DNA from: RGZA01 sp041917755 | GTDB lineage: Bacteria > Pseudomonadota > Alphaproteobacteria > UBA9219 > RGZA01 | Assembly: GCA_041917755.1 (NCBI GenBank) | Contig: JAYRWY010000010.1 | Location: 1-64,000, forward strand | DNA: 64,000 nt | Direction of reading: 5' to 3' | Shown: positions 34,894-42,320 of the stretch, one piece after another | Numbering within the stretch: the stretch's first letter is position 1 | Layout: the number at the start of each line of letters is the position of its first letter | Notes under the pieces: generated by a model | The model's input: only the letters and a program-made list of their open reading frames with translations | Database searches by the model: none | Told to the model about the DNA's origin: nothing | Made by a program: the position numbers and the translations under genes

Positions 34894-35778
34894 CTATGTT
34901 GCTGCCGCCACTTGCGGCTTACACATAGTAATATAACGGTCAAACGCATCACGCTTAAACGGCTTTTTTACAAAACCTACTGCGCCCGCTGCAAACGCTT
35001 TCAATCGGTTATCGACATAACCATTGCTGCTAAACATCACTACACGGCAATGCGGATCATAGGCTTTGATATAACTCAGCAGCTTGAAACCATCACAGTC
35101 CGGTAAATCAATATCCAAAAACACGATATCGGGTGTCAGCAGCAAATGTTTTTCAATGGCTTCGGCTACACTACCTGCGGTCACCATCGGGTATTCATTT
35201 TTTAACGCACGTGAAACAATATGTCGTGTGGTGGCATCATCATCCACTAGCAACACACATGGTTTTTCATGGGCGGCACGTTTTTTATTGGTGGCCATCC
35301 ATGCTTTCAATAAGTCACTGATATGCGGCACCATGGCACGTAATGATTCAAATTCCACTGTTTCAATGGTATTCATGCGGTCATGTGGGCTGGCATAAAT
35401 ACCTGCAAATTCCTCCAATGTATCGATATCATCCAATAACTCGAAATGGCGGAAGGTTTGCACGCGCCAACGGTCTACCGACAGTTCATTAACGTCATGA
35501 CGCAATAAATTGATGTGTTCGCGCGTAATGCTTTGGCCAATAACCAGCACGGTGTTCCCGCCCAATTGCATAATCACACCGTCCAATCCCATTAATGCTG
35601 CACGGCTTACATGACATAAATGCAAATGAAGAATGGGCTCCAATGGAGCATTCTTTCTGGATTCCGCGCAGATTACTACGCCGTGCCAATTGCTCCAGGA
35701 AGCAGGATCAGCTGTGATGCTGATTGCAAAGTTTCCTAAAAAGCGACTTACTTCTTTTTCATCTACCAAAATTTGCAT
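34894..35778 (-). CDS. response regulator with N-terminal novel domain and C-terminal receiver
   Basis: A 294-residue protein. Residues 1-165 form a domain I do not recognise, containing GVIMQLGGNTVLVIGQSITREHINLL in its middle (66-91). Residues 173-285 form a receiver: acidic pocket D179-D180, phospho-acceptor D222 (VFLDIDLPDCDG), and lysine at K271/K272 (VKKPF). A receiver at the C-terminus with an unknown domain in front is an unusual order. It is a paralogue of the next upstream gene. It lies 13 bp before the globin gene and 32 bp after its paralogue. Confidence 0.88.
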   Translation of the reverse strand: MQILVDEKEVSRFLGNFAISITADPASWSNWHGVVICAESRKNAPLEPILHLHLCHVSRAALMGLDGVIMQLGGNTVLVIGQSITREHINLLRHDVNELSVDRWRVQTFRHFELLDDIDTLEEFAGIYASPHDRMNTIETVEFESLRAMVPHISDLLKAWMATNKKRAAHEKPCVLLVDDDATTRHIVSRALKNEYPMVTAGSVAEAIEKHLLLTPDIVFLDIDLPDCDGFKLLSYIKAYDPHCRVVMFSSNGYVDNRLKAFAAGAVGFVKKPFKRDAFDRYITMCKPQVAAAT

Positions 35779-35810
35779 ATGCGTCTTTCCTGTCTCTGGT
35801 ATTAAACAAC

Positions 35811-36674
35811 TTAAGCTGTGTGATAGGTGGGTGCTTGCGCGATATATTGGGCAAGTTTCGATTTTGAAAATGGTTTGCCAATAAAACCCTTGGCGCCCAA
35901 TTGCATGGCGCGCATGATGTCAGGACGTGTACTGTTGGCGCTCAGCATCACAACATAGGCGGTTGGGTCGATGGCCAAAATCTTGGTCAATACATCGTGG
36001 CCACTAATATCGGGAAGCCCGATATCCAGAAACACAACGTCTGGTGCATATTTGGTATACGCCTCAATCGCGCTGCCGCCATCCGTTGCAACAAAGGCTG
36101 TGCAATCAGGTTCAACCGATTTTTTGGCGATAAACACTGATAGCGGGTCATCTTCAACAATCAGTACACAATTGCGGATTCTATCAAAGCGGCGGCTGAG
36201 AATATCCTTGCTAATCTCGGTACTGGCTTTTTCTTGTGGGGAATTAATGCGGATACTTCCGGTTGTTTCGCGGCGGGCTTCTGCGGCGTTTAATTTATCC
36301 ACCGCTGTTTCATACAACTCCTGCCAGCTCACGCCCAAATCATACAATACGCTGAGGGGCAATATCATTTTCAGGCGCACGTCTTCGGTAACGTGGTAGT
36401 TGATTTCATTGCAAATAAGGTCAAAATCTTTTTTAGTAATCGATTTACCGACAACGATGATGTCGTCATCACTCATAAAATAAATGCTGCCTTCATATTC
36501 CGATAACTCGTTAGTGATGATACCGAATGCAATTTTTTGAATGTCATCGATGCTTGTAAATTCTTTTAACAAGGAAAAATTAAATGCCATGGCACGCCAT
36601 GATGCTCGGTAGGGCTGAATGGAATTGATCATTTCCTTCAGTCGTGCTTCGCTTTCCTGCCTAATGGTCAACAT
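35811..36674 (-). CDS. paralogous response regulator, first gene of the globin-kinase operon
   Basis: A 287-residue protein with the same order as its neighbour: a novel domain (1-150) and a C-terminal receiver (168-280). The receiver has acidic residues E174, D175 and D176, phospho-acceptor D217 (VFLDIGLPDISG) and lysine in GKPF. The novel domains align around GSIYFMSDDDIIVVGKSITK here and GVIMQLGGNTVLVIGQSITR in the paralogue. The frame opens at 36698, but the ATG at 36674 follows AAGGGA by six bases and is preferred. The gene is preceded by a sigma-54 promoter candidate at 36728-36743, so it probably leads the four-gene operon. Confidence 0.87.
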   Translation of the reverse strand: MLTIRQESEARLKEMINSIQPYRASWRAMAFNFSLLKEFTSIDDIQKIAFGIITNELSEYEGSIYFMSDDDIIVVGKSITKKDFDLICNEINYHVTEDVRLKMILPLSVLYDLGVSWQELYETAVDKLNAAEARRETTGSIRINSPQEKASTEISKDILSRRFDRIRNCVLIVEDDPLSVFIAKKSVEPDCTAFVATDGGSAIEAYTKYAPDVVFLDIGLPDISGHDVLTKILAIDPTAYVVMLSANSTRPDIMRAMQLGAKGFIGKPFSKSKLAQYIAQAPTYHTA

Positions 36675-36727
36675 TGCATTTCCCTTCATTTGCCTCATCC
36701 GGCTATCCCGCCGTTGACCTCATAAAA

Positions 36728-36743
36728 GCAGGAAGTGTGCCAA
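36728..36743 (-). promoter_or_regulatory. sigma-54 (RpoN) promoter candidate
   Basis: On the minus strand the sequence reads TTGGCACACTTCCTGC. It has the invariant GG and GC of the -24 and -12 elements exactly ten bases apart, and agrees with TGGCACG-N4-TTGC at all but two positions. Transcription would start about 12 bp further, near 36716, ahead of the receiver gene at 36674. A sigma-54 activator gene lies immediately divergent. Confidence 0.75.
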
Positions 36744-36788
36744 GGCATTTGAAATGCTATTTCATTGTATTATCATGATATTTTATTT

Positions 36789-36824
36789 AATTCTCGAAAT
36801 ACCAGAGTATGAATTCTCGAAATA
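36789..36824. promoter_or_regulatory. two 13-bp direct repeats, candidate enhancer sites
   Basis: AATTCTCGAAATA occurs at 36789-36801 and again at 36812-36824, 23 bp apart, which is about two helical turns. The repeats lie 46-81 bp beyond the -24 box, roughly 70-110 bp upstream of the predicted start. This is where activators of the NtrC class bind. They may also affect the divergent activator gene. Confidence 0.55.
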
Positions 36825-36875
36825 AGACATTCAAAATTAGAAATTTTATCAATTTGGTAAGCCTGCAAGCTTATT

Positions 36876-38276
36876 ATGGGTGGTATGAAGCCACTTATTT
36901 TGATCGTCGAAGACAGCGCATCCCAACGCTACTTGCTTGCAAAATTACTCACCTTCCGTCTCGGCTATGAAGTGCTCGAAGCGGAGAACGGCGTTGATGC
37001 ACTGCAAAAAATTGCCGACGATAAAGAACAAAAAATTGCTGCGGTACTGCTTGATCTGGAAATGCCGGAAATGGATGGGCGCGAAGCCTTGCCAAAAATC
37101 CACGCACTGCGTCCAACACTTCCTGTGATTGTATTGACCGCAACTGAAAGCATCACCGATGTTGTGGATGTAATGAAGCTTGGCGCAGCGGATTTTCTTA
37201 TCAAGCCGCCAGATATTGATCTCGTCAAAGCATCGCTTGCCAAAGCAATTAAAATTCAAACGCTTGAACTGGAAGTAGATAGGCTCACGCGTGAACGTGA
37301 TGGCAAACACGCCTTTACCGATATTATCGGTTATGACGGTGATTTGAAAACAGTGACTAAACTTGCACGCCGGGCGGCAGCCTCCGATATTTCAATTTTA
37401 ATGAGCGGTGAAAGCGGTGTGGGTAAAGAAGTATTTGCACGCGCCATCCACAGTGAAAGCGCACGAAAGAATAAGCCATTTGTTGCGGTTAACTGCGGTG
37501 CGCTACCACGTGAATTGGTAGAAAGCATTCTGTTTGGTCATAAAAAAGGTGCTTTTACCGGCGCCATTGCTGATGCCATGGGTAAATTCCGTGAGGCCGA
37601 AGGCGGCACATTGTTTCTTGATGAAGTTGGGGAATTGCCACTTGATGCGCAGGTAAAATTATTACGTGTATTACAGCAACGTGAAGTTGAACCTGTAGGC
37701 GGCGGAAAACCGGTGCCCGTGAATATCCGCATTATTGCCGCCAGCAATCGTTCAATGGCGCAGGAAGTAAAGCGCGGACAATTCCGCGAGGATCTATATT
37801 ACCGTCTAAATGCATTTCCAATTCACATCCCGCCATTGCGTGATCGCAAGCACGATATTTTCGACTTGGCACTTTTCTTTTTGCATCATTATGCGCTCAC
37901 TGAAAAACGCACCATGTATGGGTTTGAAAAGAAGGCCGAACAATGGCTGCATGCGCATACATGGCCGGGTAATGTCCGCGAGCTGGAAAATAAAATCTAC
38001 CGCGCAGTGCTGTTATGTGAAGGCAGCGAAATAACACTTGAGCATTTGTTGTATGATGAAATGCAGCCAGCTCACGATGTACAAAAATCACCCGTAAATG
38101 CTGCAGAAACCATCATGCTGCATGATGTATCGGGTGCTTTTAAAACGATGGATATGATTGAACGTGAAGCCATTCGCGCCGCGATTGCTGTGCACGATAA
38201 CAATATCCGTGCTGCTGCTGATGCGCTGCAGATTGGTGTGTCGACAATTTACAGAAAACTATCCGATAAAGTTTGA
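36876..38276 (+). CDS. NtrC-family sigma-54-dependent response regulator
   Basis: A 466-residue activator with three domains. Receiver (5-125) with acidic pocket ED and phospho-acceptor D60 (LLDLEMPEMDG); AAA+ domain (about 145-380) with Walker A GESGVGKE (178-185), the sigma-54 contact loop GAFTGA (225-230) and Walker B GGTLFLDE (243-250); Fis-type helix-turn-helix at the C-terminus (NIRAAADALQIGVSTIYRKL). All elements for sigma-54 activation are intact. It is divergent from the receiver-globin-kinase operon and probably drives the sigma-54 promoter found there. The phospho-donor may be the hybrid kinase of that operon. Confidence 0.95.
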   Translation: MGGMKPLILIVEDSASQRYLLAKLLTFRLGYEVLEAENGVDALQKIADDKEQKIAAVLLDLEMPEMDGREALPKIHALRPTLPVIVLTATESITDVVDVMKLGAADFLIKPPDIDLVKASLAKAIKIQTLELEVDRLTRERDGKHAFTDIIGYDGDLKTVTKLARRAAASDISILMSGESGVGKEVFARAIHSESARKNKPFVAVNCGALPRELVESILFGHKKGAFTGAIADAMGKFREAEGGTLFLDEVGELPLDAQVKLLRVLQQREVEPVGGGKPVPVNIRIIAASNRSMAQEVKRGQFREDLYYRLNAFPIHIPPLRDRKHDIFDLALFFLHHYALTEKRTMYGFEKKAEQWLHAHTWPGNVRELENKIYRAVLLCEGSEITLEHLLYDEMQPAHDVQKSPVNAAETIMLHDVSGAFKTMDMIEREAIRAAIAVHDNNIRAAADALQIGVSTIYRKLSDKV

Positions 38277-39035
38277 TTACGATTTATCGCTGCGTCCATA
38301 GATGGCGTGGGTGTGGTTTTTATCGCCTCGTTTGTGTTTGTACCAAACCCATAACTGATCCCCATATGAAAAATGCCACCATTCGGCTTCGTGCTGTATG
38401 AACCCTTGTGCTTGCATGACATCACGTAAAATAATCCGGTTGGCATGAGCGGCGGGGTTTTTAGTTACGAAATAATCCGGATTGGATTCATCACCGTTGT
38501 AATCAATGGGTGATCCCATATCGATTTCGCGGCCTTGCTCATCAACAATTGTGCAATCAATCGCCGCGCCGGTGCTGTGTGGGGGCGGGGTTAGCGGGTC
38601 TTGGTTGGGCGGTGACCAGATACGGTAAACCTTGGCCAGTACCGAATCTCTCTGTTCGTCATTTACCGCGACGGGGTTCAGCCCCATCTGCTTAGCGATA
38701 TGATAAAAGGTGTGGGCAACCATATAGGCCTGCACTGCCACCGGGCGGAACGCATCAAACACCTTGATGCACCAATCGGGGTGGGTTTGCTGTAATAACG
38801 CCTGTGCCGACAGTAGTTTTTGAGCAGGCGTCTGCCGCAACGAAAACGGGCTAATCCCTCCATATGGCGCGCCTACGGCCTCATACGGGGCAGGGGTTTC
38901 ATAGGCAAACTGGCCCAATGCGGATAAATCGACCAATGCCTCCCCACAGTCCTTAATCGGAATACTGTGGAAGGGTTGCGCTTTTGGTTTGATGATTGGC
39001 AGAATTTGGGCTATTTCCGCGAGTATGGTTGACAC
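38277..39035 (-). CDS. D-alanyl-D-alanine dipeptidase, VanX/DdpX type
   Basis: Zinc peptidase cleaving D-Ala-D-Ala. The 252-residue protein has the metal motif HSTGAAIDCT (SxHxxGxAxD type) and the catalytic EAEWWHF with the third ligand. The substrate-side FDAFRPVAVQ is also present. The frame is open to a TTG at 39098, but a GTG at 39035 follows AGGAG by eight bases and is preferred. Chromosomal members usually act in peptidoglycan recycling, not vancomycin resistance; no vanH or vanA is present. The start overlaps the divergent small gene at 39025 by 11 bp. Confidence 0.9.
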   Translation of the reverse strand: MSTILAEIAQILPIIKPKAQPFHSIPIKDCGEALVDLSALGQFAYETPAPYEAVGAPYGGISPFSLRQTPAQKLLSAQALLQQTHPDWCIKVFDAFRPVAVQAYMVAHTFYHIAKQMGLNPVAVNDEQRDSVLAKVYRIWSPPNQDPLTPPPHSTGAAIDCTIVDEQGREIDMGSPIDYNGDESNPDYFVTKNPAAHANRIILRDVMQAQGFIQHEAEWWHFSYGDQLWVWYKHKRGDKNHTHAIYGRSDKS

Positions 39036-39174
39036 GAAATCATCTCCTAAAAATAATGGTCCTAAAGCCAGTCCAGAGCGTTTGGCTAGGGAATCCAAGG
39101 CGCTACGCGAAAACCTTCGTAAGCGTAAGGAACAGCAAGCGGCCCGTCAAATAGAGAAAAAGGAAACGAAGTAA
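39025..39174 (+). CDS. small basic protein upstream of dcd
   Basis: A 49-residue protein, highly charged and helical, with ESKALRENLRKRKEQQAARQ. It has no recognised domain. The stop overlaps the dcd start (TAATG), which argues for a real, translationally coupled gene. Similar short basic proteins often occur near this locus in alphaproteobacteria, as far as I recall. The start overlaps the divergent VanX-like gene. Confidence 0.65.
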   Translation: MVDTKSSPKNNGPKASPERLARESKALRENLRKRKEQQAARQIEKKETK

Positions 39175-39728
39175 TGCCCGTAATGCCCGATAAATGGATC
39201 AGAGAGCAAGCCCAATCACACAAGATGATTGAGCCATTTGTCGAAGCTCAAAAACGCGAAGGCATGATTTCGTATGGTTTATCATCCTATGGCTATGATG
39301 CGCGGCTTGCAGATGAATTCCGTATTTTTACCAATGTTGATAATGCGTTGGTTGATCCCAAAAATTTCAGCAGTACGAGTTTTGTAGAACGCCAAGGCAA
39401 GGAATGCATCATTCCGCCAAACTCGTTCGTGTTGTGCCGCACGGTAGAATATTTCCGCGTACCACGTGATATTCTGGTTATCTGCCTTGGTAAATCGACC
39501 TATGCACGCTGCGGATTGATTGTGAATGTCACGCCGTTAGAACCCGAATGGGAAGGCCATGTAACGCTGGAAATTTCCAATACCACGCCATTGCCAGCCA
39601 AGGTGTATGCGGATGAAGGCATTTGCCAGTTTCTGTTCCTGCAAGGGGCGGGGCCATGCGAAGTGTCGTATGCAGACCGCGCAGGTAAATACATGAAGCA
39701 AACGGGCGTCACGCTTCCGCGAATTTAG
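39174..39728 (+). CDS. dcd: dCTP deaminase
   Basis: Deaminates dCTP to dUTP, feeding dTTP synthesis. The 184-residue trimeric dUTPase-fold enzyme has LGKSTYARCGLIVNVTPLEPEWEGHV (given in parts: STYARCGL and TPLEPEWEG), with the catalytic glutamate in PEWEG, and C-terminal YADEGICQFLF. Length is normal. The start overlaps the stop of the small basic gene; a second ATG at 39183 is possible. Confidence 0.96.
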   Translation: MPVMPDKWIREQAQSHKMIEPFVEAQKREGMISYGLSSYGYDARLADEFRIFTNVDNALVDPKNFSSTSFVERQGKECIIPPNSFVLCRTVEYFRVPRDILVICLGKSTYARCGLIVNVTPLEPEWEGHVTLEISNTTPLPAKVYADEGICQFLFLQGAGPCEVSYADRAGKYMKQTGVTLPRI

Positions 39729-39777
39729 TGACCATTTTGGCATTTTTTACGAAAGTGTTGTGAAACAACGCGTTATG

Positions 39778-39803
39778 CGAAGTGTTTCACGTGAAACACT
39801 TCG
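39778..39803. other. parS chromosome partition site (ParB binding)
   Basis: A 26-bp perfect palindrome whose core, TGTTTCACGTGAAACA (39783-39798), is an exact match to the bacterial parS consensus. It lies in the AT-rich gap between dcd and the lipoprotein gene, 50 bp after dcd. A reduced copy, TGTTGTGAAACA, lies just upstream (39756-39767). ParB spreads from such sites to segregate the origin region. No other copy was seen in the window. Confidence 0.92.
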
Positions 39804-39912
39804 ATTAGTTGAAAAGAGTGGTTTAGCAAGACAAAGCTTGACGAAAATTAGCCAACAAAAATGATCTTTCATTTTTTGCAAATGGATAGTTTGTTTTAAA
39901 AACTTTTCGATT

Positions 39913-39951
39913 TGTTCAATTTGAGTAATGCTTGTTCTAATGAATTGAACA
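39913..39951. repeat. inverted repeat beyond parS
   Basis: TGTTCAATT (39913-39921) and AATTGAACA (39943-39951) are perfect 9-bp inverted arms around a 21-nt spacer, in the gap between parS and the terminator hairpin. The function is unknown; it may extend the structure of the terminator that follows or bind a protein. Confidence 0.35.
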
Positions 39952-39954
39952 TAA

Positions 39955-39985
39955 AAAAACCGGGAAGAAAATCTCCCCGGTTTTT
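39955..39985. terminator. bidirectional intrinsic terminator
   Basis: AAAAACCGGG (39955-39964) pairs with CCCGGTTTTT (39976-39985) around an 11-nt loop. The A and T runs make it functional in both directions. It lies 20 bp after the minus-strand lipoprotein gene and downstream of plus-strand dcd. Confidence 0.85.
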
Positions 39986-40005
39986 ATGTTGATAGATGCT
40001 GCAAA

Positions 40006-40419
40006 TTACTTTGCGGCCTTTGCTTTCTTGGCTTTATGAGACTTGCCGGGAACAAGCGTCATGTTCACGGGCGTTTCATATTTGTTATCTGCGCCGGATG
40101 CTGAATCCACAGCCCAGCCAATAACGCCGCCTGCTAGAACGTTACCAACGGTTGCGCCAGCCACATCGGATTTATTGATGTAGGTAGCTTCCTGATATCC
40201 AGGTTTATTGCACTTGATAGTGATGTCGTGCTTGTCTTTTTTGACAGTAGTAGAGGCTGGTGTTTCGGAAATGGTTGCGATGGTCACATTTTCGCGTACG
40301 AACTCACACTTGGCTTTTTCAGGAGTGGTGTTGACCATGATTTCCTGACTGGTTCCTTCAAGAACTGAAGAGCATGAGGTTAATAAGGCAAGAGCAGCAA
40401 TAAGGCCGAGAAAACGCAT
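40006..40419 (-). CDS. small lipoprotein with PEGA-like domain
   Basis: A 137-residue lipoprotein. The signal peptide ends in the lipobox LTSC (C16). A short beta-rich domain follows, with EIMVNTTPEKAKCEF and DITIKCNKPGYQEA, resembling PEGA-type surface domains, and a glycine-rich hydrophobic stretch (GATVGNVLAGGVIGWAVD). The Lys/Ala-rich tail is basic. Similar proteins are sometimes misnamed as translation factors. The role is probably structural in the envelope. Confidence 0.8.
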   Translation of the reverse strand: MRFLGLIAALALLTSCSSVLEGTSQEIMVNTTPEKAKCEFVRENVTIATISETPASTTVKKDKHDITIKCNKPGYQEATYINKSDVAGATVGNVLAGGVIGWAVDSASGADNKYETPVNMTLVPGKSHKAKKAKAAK

Positions 40420-40572
40420 GAGGTATCCTTTTTAAAAGAGATAATAGCCCACTGGTTATGAACGATTTTCTCAAATAAACAAGCCTTTTAGCGATTAACC
40501 ATGCCTGAAACTAAAGCGCACCACGTAATATGATACCATCTTAGTAGGAATTAACTTTTCTACGAGGAATGC

Positions 40573-42318
40573 GTGACGGTCCCTGTTGAAACTACATGGA
40601 AAGAAGCCGGAAGCAGCGTAACCAGTGCAGAATTCCTTGCGACACAGCAAAAAGCCTATGCACGATTTTTTGAAACCCATGTGAGTACTGGTGTAACGGA
40701 TGGGATGATTTCACCCCGTTCGATTGATGAAGCCATCAAAGGGCAGAGCGCGGAAACCGCCAAGTTTATGAAAGGTTTTGCCAGCGCCATGGGCGTGGAC
40801 AGCATGATGTTCACCAAGGATGGCACATGGATTATCCCGCCAAAAATGCGCGAGGCATTCCCGGACTATAAACGTTATTTAATGGAAGAAAGTGCAGATA
40901 ACCAAATTGTTGGCACGGCCGCTATTACCTTTGCCCAAAATCAACCTATTCCGACCTTTGATGAAGATGGAAAACAGATTGGCGGTTTTGAAAACGGCGA
41001 TTTCCATGGTTATTTGACTATCGTTGATAATCGCACGGGCAAGGTTTTGGAACTGCATCAAACCTTTCTTGAAAATTCAAATGATCCCGCATTCCGCCCG
41101 GGGTTTGTTGACATGAATAAAGCCTATGTCAAAGATGTGCTGAAAATGTCCTTAGATGCTGCGCATGCATATCTTAAGGACCCGAATGCTGAAACGGATT
41201 CCAGTGGGCAAACAGGCGGCCGCAAAGGCAGCAAATATACACGCATGGCCTATGTTCAATGCGAACTGGTGGCGAGCCCCGATGAGGCATTCAATTGGAA
41301 CGACCATGTAAATGGTTCAAACTTCAACTATGTTCCAATCGCTGCATTAGATTTCCAAATGACCGAACGGAAAATGAATGCATTATTGTGGGATAGAGAA
41401 TTAGCGATACGGGAGTGCGGTATTAAAGCCAAGGAAGGCACAACCGCCAAACAGAATGAAGCCGGATTTGAACCTGCAACGCGCGATGGTCTCTATCTGG
41501 ATGGAACGCCGCGTTATGTAATCCCAGTAGAACAGATGATTGATGGCGAGTTGCAAACCGTATTCATCAACGCATCACAGGACGCACATGGCAACATTCC
41601 GGAAGGCGCAATCCGAGTTAAGGAATATGATACGGTTGTGGCTGGAAAAGATATGCAAGTGGTCAAGCCATATAATCATCATGGCGGCAGCCAACATATT
41701 GCAGATGCTGCGAACTGCTTTAGTTCAATTGCCGGTATGCTGGATAATGTCGCGGCACATAATGTTATTGAGCAATCAGTATTGGATACATTGGGCGTAA
41801 AGAAAACATTCGAAAGCGGTATTACCCGCATGCTGGGTATGCATATGGTGAAGGGTGCGCTGAATAGCACGCTCATTAATTACAACATGCCGGTCAATGG
41901 TGTGGAACGGGCGGATCTGGCCGGTTCTGCTATTGCATATCAAACCAAGCATGCGAATGGTGCATTATATAACATGATTGATTTTACTGGCCTGACATTG
42001 AAACAGGGCGGTATGGCGTTGCTATCCGGCTTGCTTGCACAGCTTGGACGTAGTGAAGGCGACCCCGAGCTTACAGGCGTCGTCGGAAAGGCCATCGCTA
42101 TCATTACCGAACAACGTCAAAAAGCAGTTGAAGAGGGCGCACGCCCTGATGAAAGCAAATTGCTTATTCTTCCAGTTGGAACGGCAGGTTCGATATTGCA
42201 GCAAATTCACCCGCATATTTATGCTGCGAACAATAATCTTCAAATATCACTTCCGCGCCGCATTGGCCGCAGGGCACGTGATTTAGCAGCGCGTGCGCGA
42301 GCCGCATTAAGCCGTTAA
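40573..42318 (+). CDS. large orphan protein of unknown function
   Basis: A 581-residue protein with a GTG start after GAGGA. I recognise no domain, signal peptide or membrane segment. Composition is ordinary, the middle contains conserved-looking stretches (FHGYLTIVDNRTGKVLELHQ and FNYVPIAALDFQMTERKM), and the C-terminus is strongly basic and helical (PRRIGRRARDLAARARAAL). It is monocistronic, between a lipoprotein gene and an SbtA-like gene. The basic tail might bind nucleic acid or membranes, or act as a targeting signal; all speculative. Confidence 0.75.
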   Translation: MTVPVETTWKEAGSSVTSAEFLATQQKAYARFFETHVSTGVTDGMISPRSIDEAIKGQSAETAKFMKGFASAMGVDSMMFTKDGTWIIPPKMREAFPDYKRYLMEESADNQIVGTAAITFAQNQPIPTFDEDGKQIGGFENGDFHGYLTIVDNRTGKVLELHQTFLENSNDPAFRPGFVDMNKAYVKDVLKMSLDAAHAYLKDPNAETDSSGQTGGRKGSKYTRMAYVQCELVASPDEAFNWNDHVNGSNFNYVPIAALDFQMTERKMNALLWDRELAIRECGIKAKEGTTAKQNEAGFEPATRDGLYLDGTPRYVIPVEQMIDGELQTVFINASQDAHGNIPEGAIRVKEYDTVVAGKDMQVVKPYNHHGGSQHIADAANCFSSIAGMLDNVAAHNVIEQSVLDTLGVKKTFESGITRMLGMHMVKGALNSTLINYNMPVNGVERADLAGSAIAYQTKHANGALYNMIDFTGLTLKQGGMALLSGLLAQLGRSEGDPELTGVVGKAIAIITEQRQKAVEEGARPDESKLLILPVGTAGSILQQIHPHIYAANNNLQISLPRRIGRRARDLAARARAALSR

Positions 42319-42320
42319 AG

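Noticed and set aside
38277..39035. Vancomycin resistance cluster
   Set aside because: Only a VanX-type dipeptidase is present, without vanH, vanA or a vanRS pair. Chromosomal homologues usually serve peptidoglycan turnover.
39778..39803. Terminator reading of the 26-bp palindrome
   Set aside because: There is no loop and no T run, and the core matches parS exactly. The true terminator is at 39955-39985.
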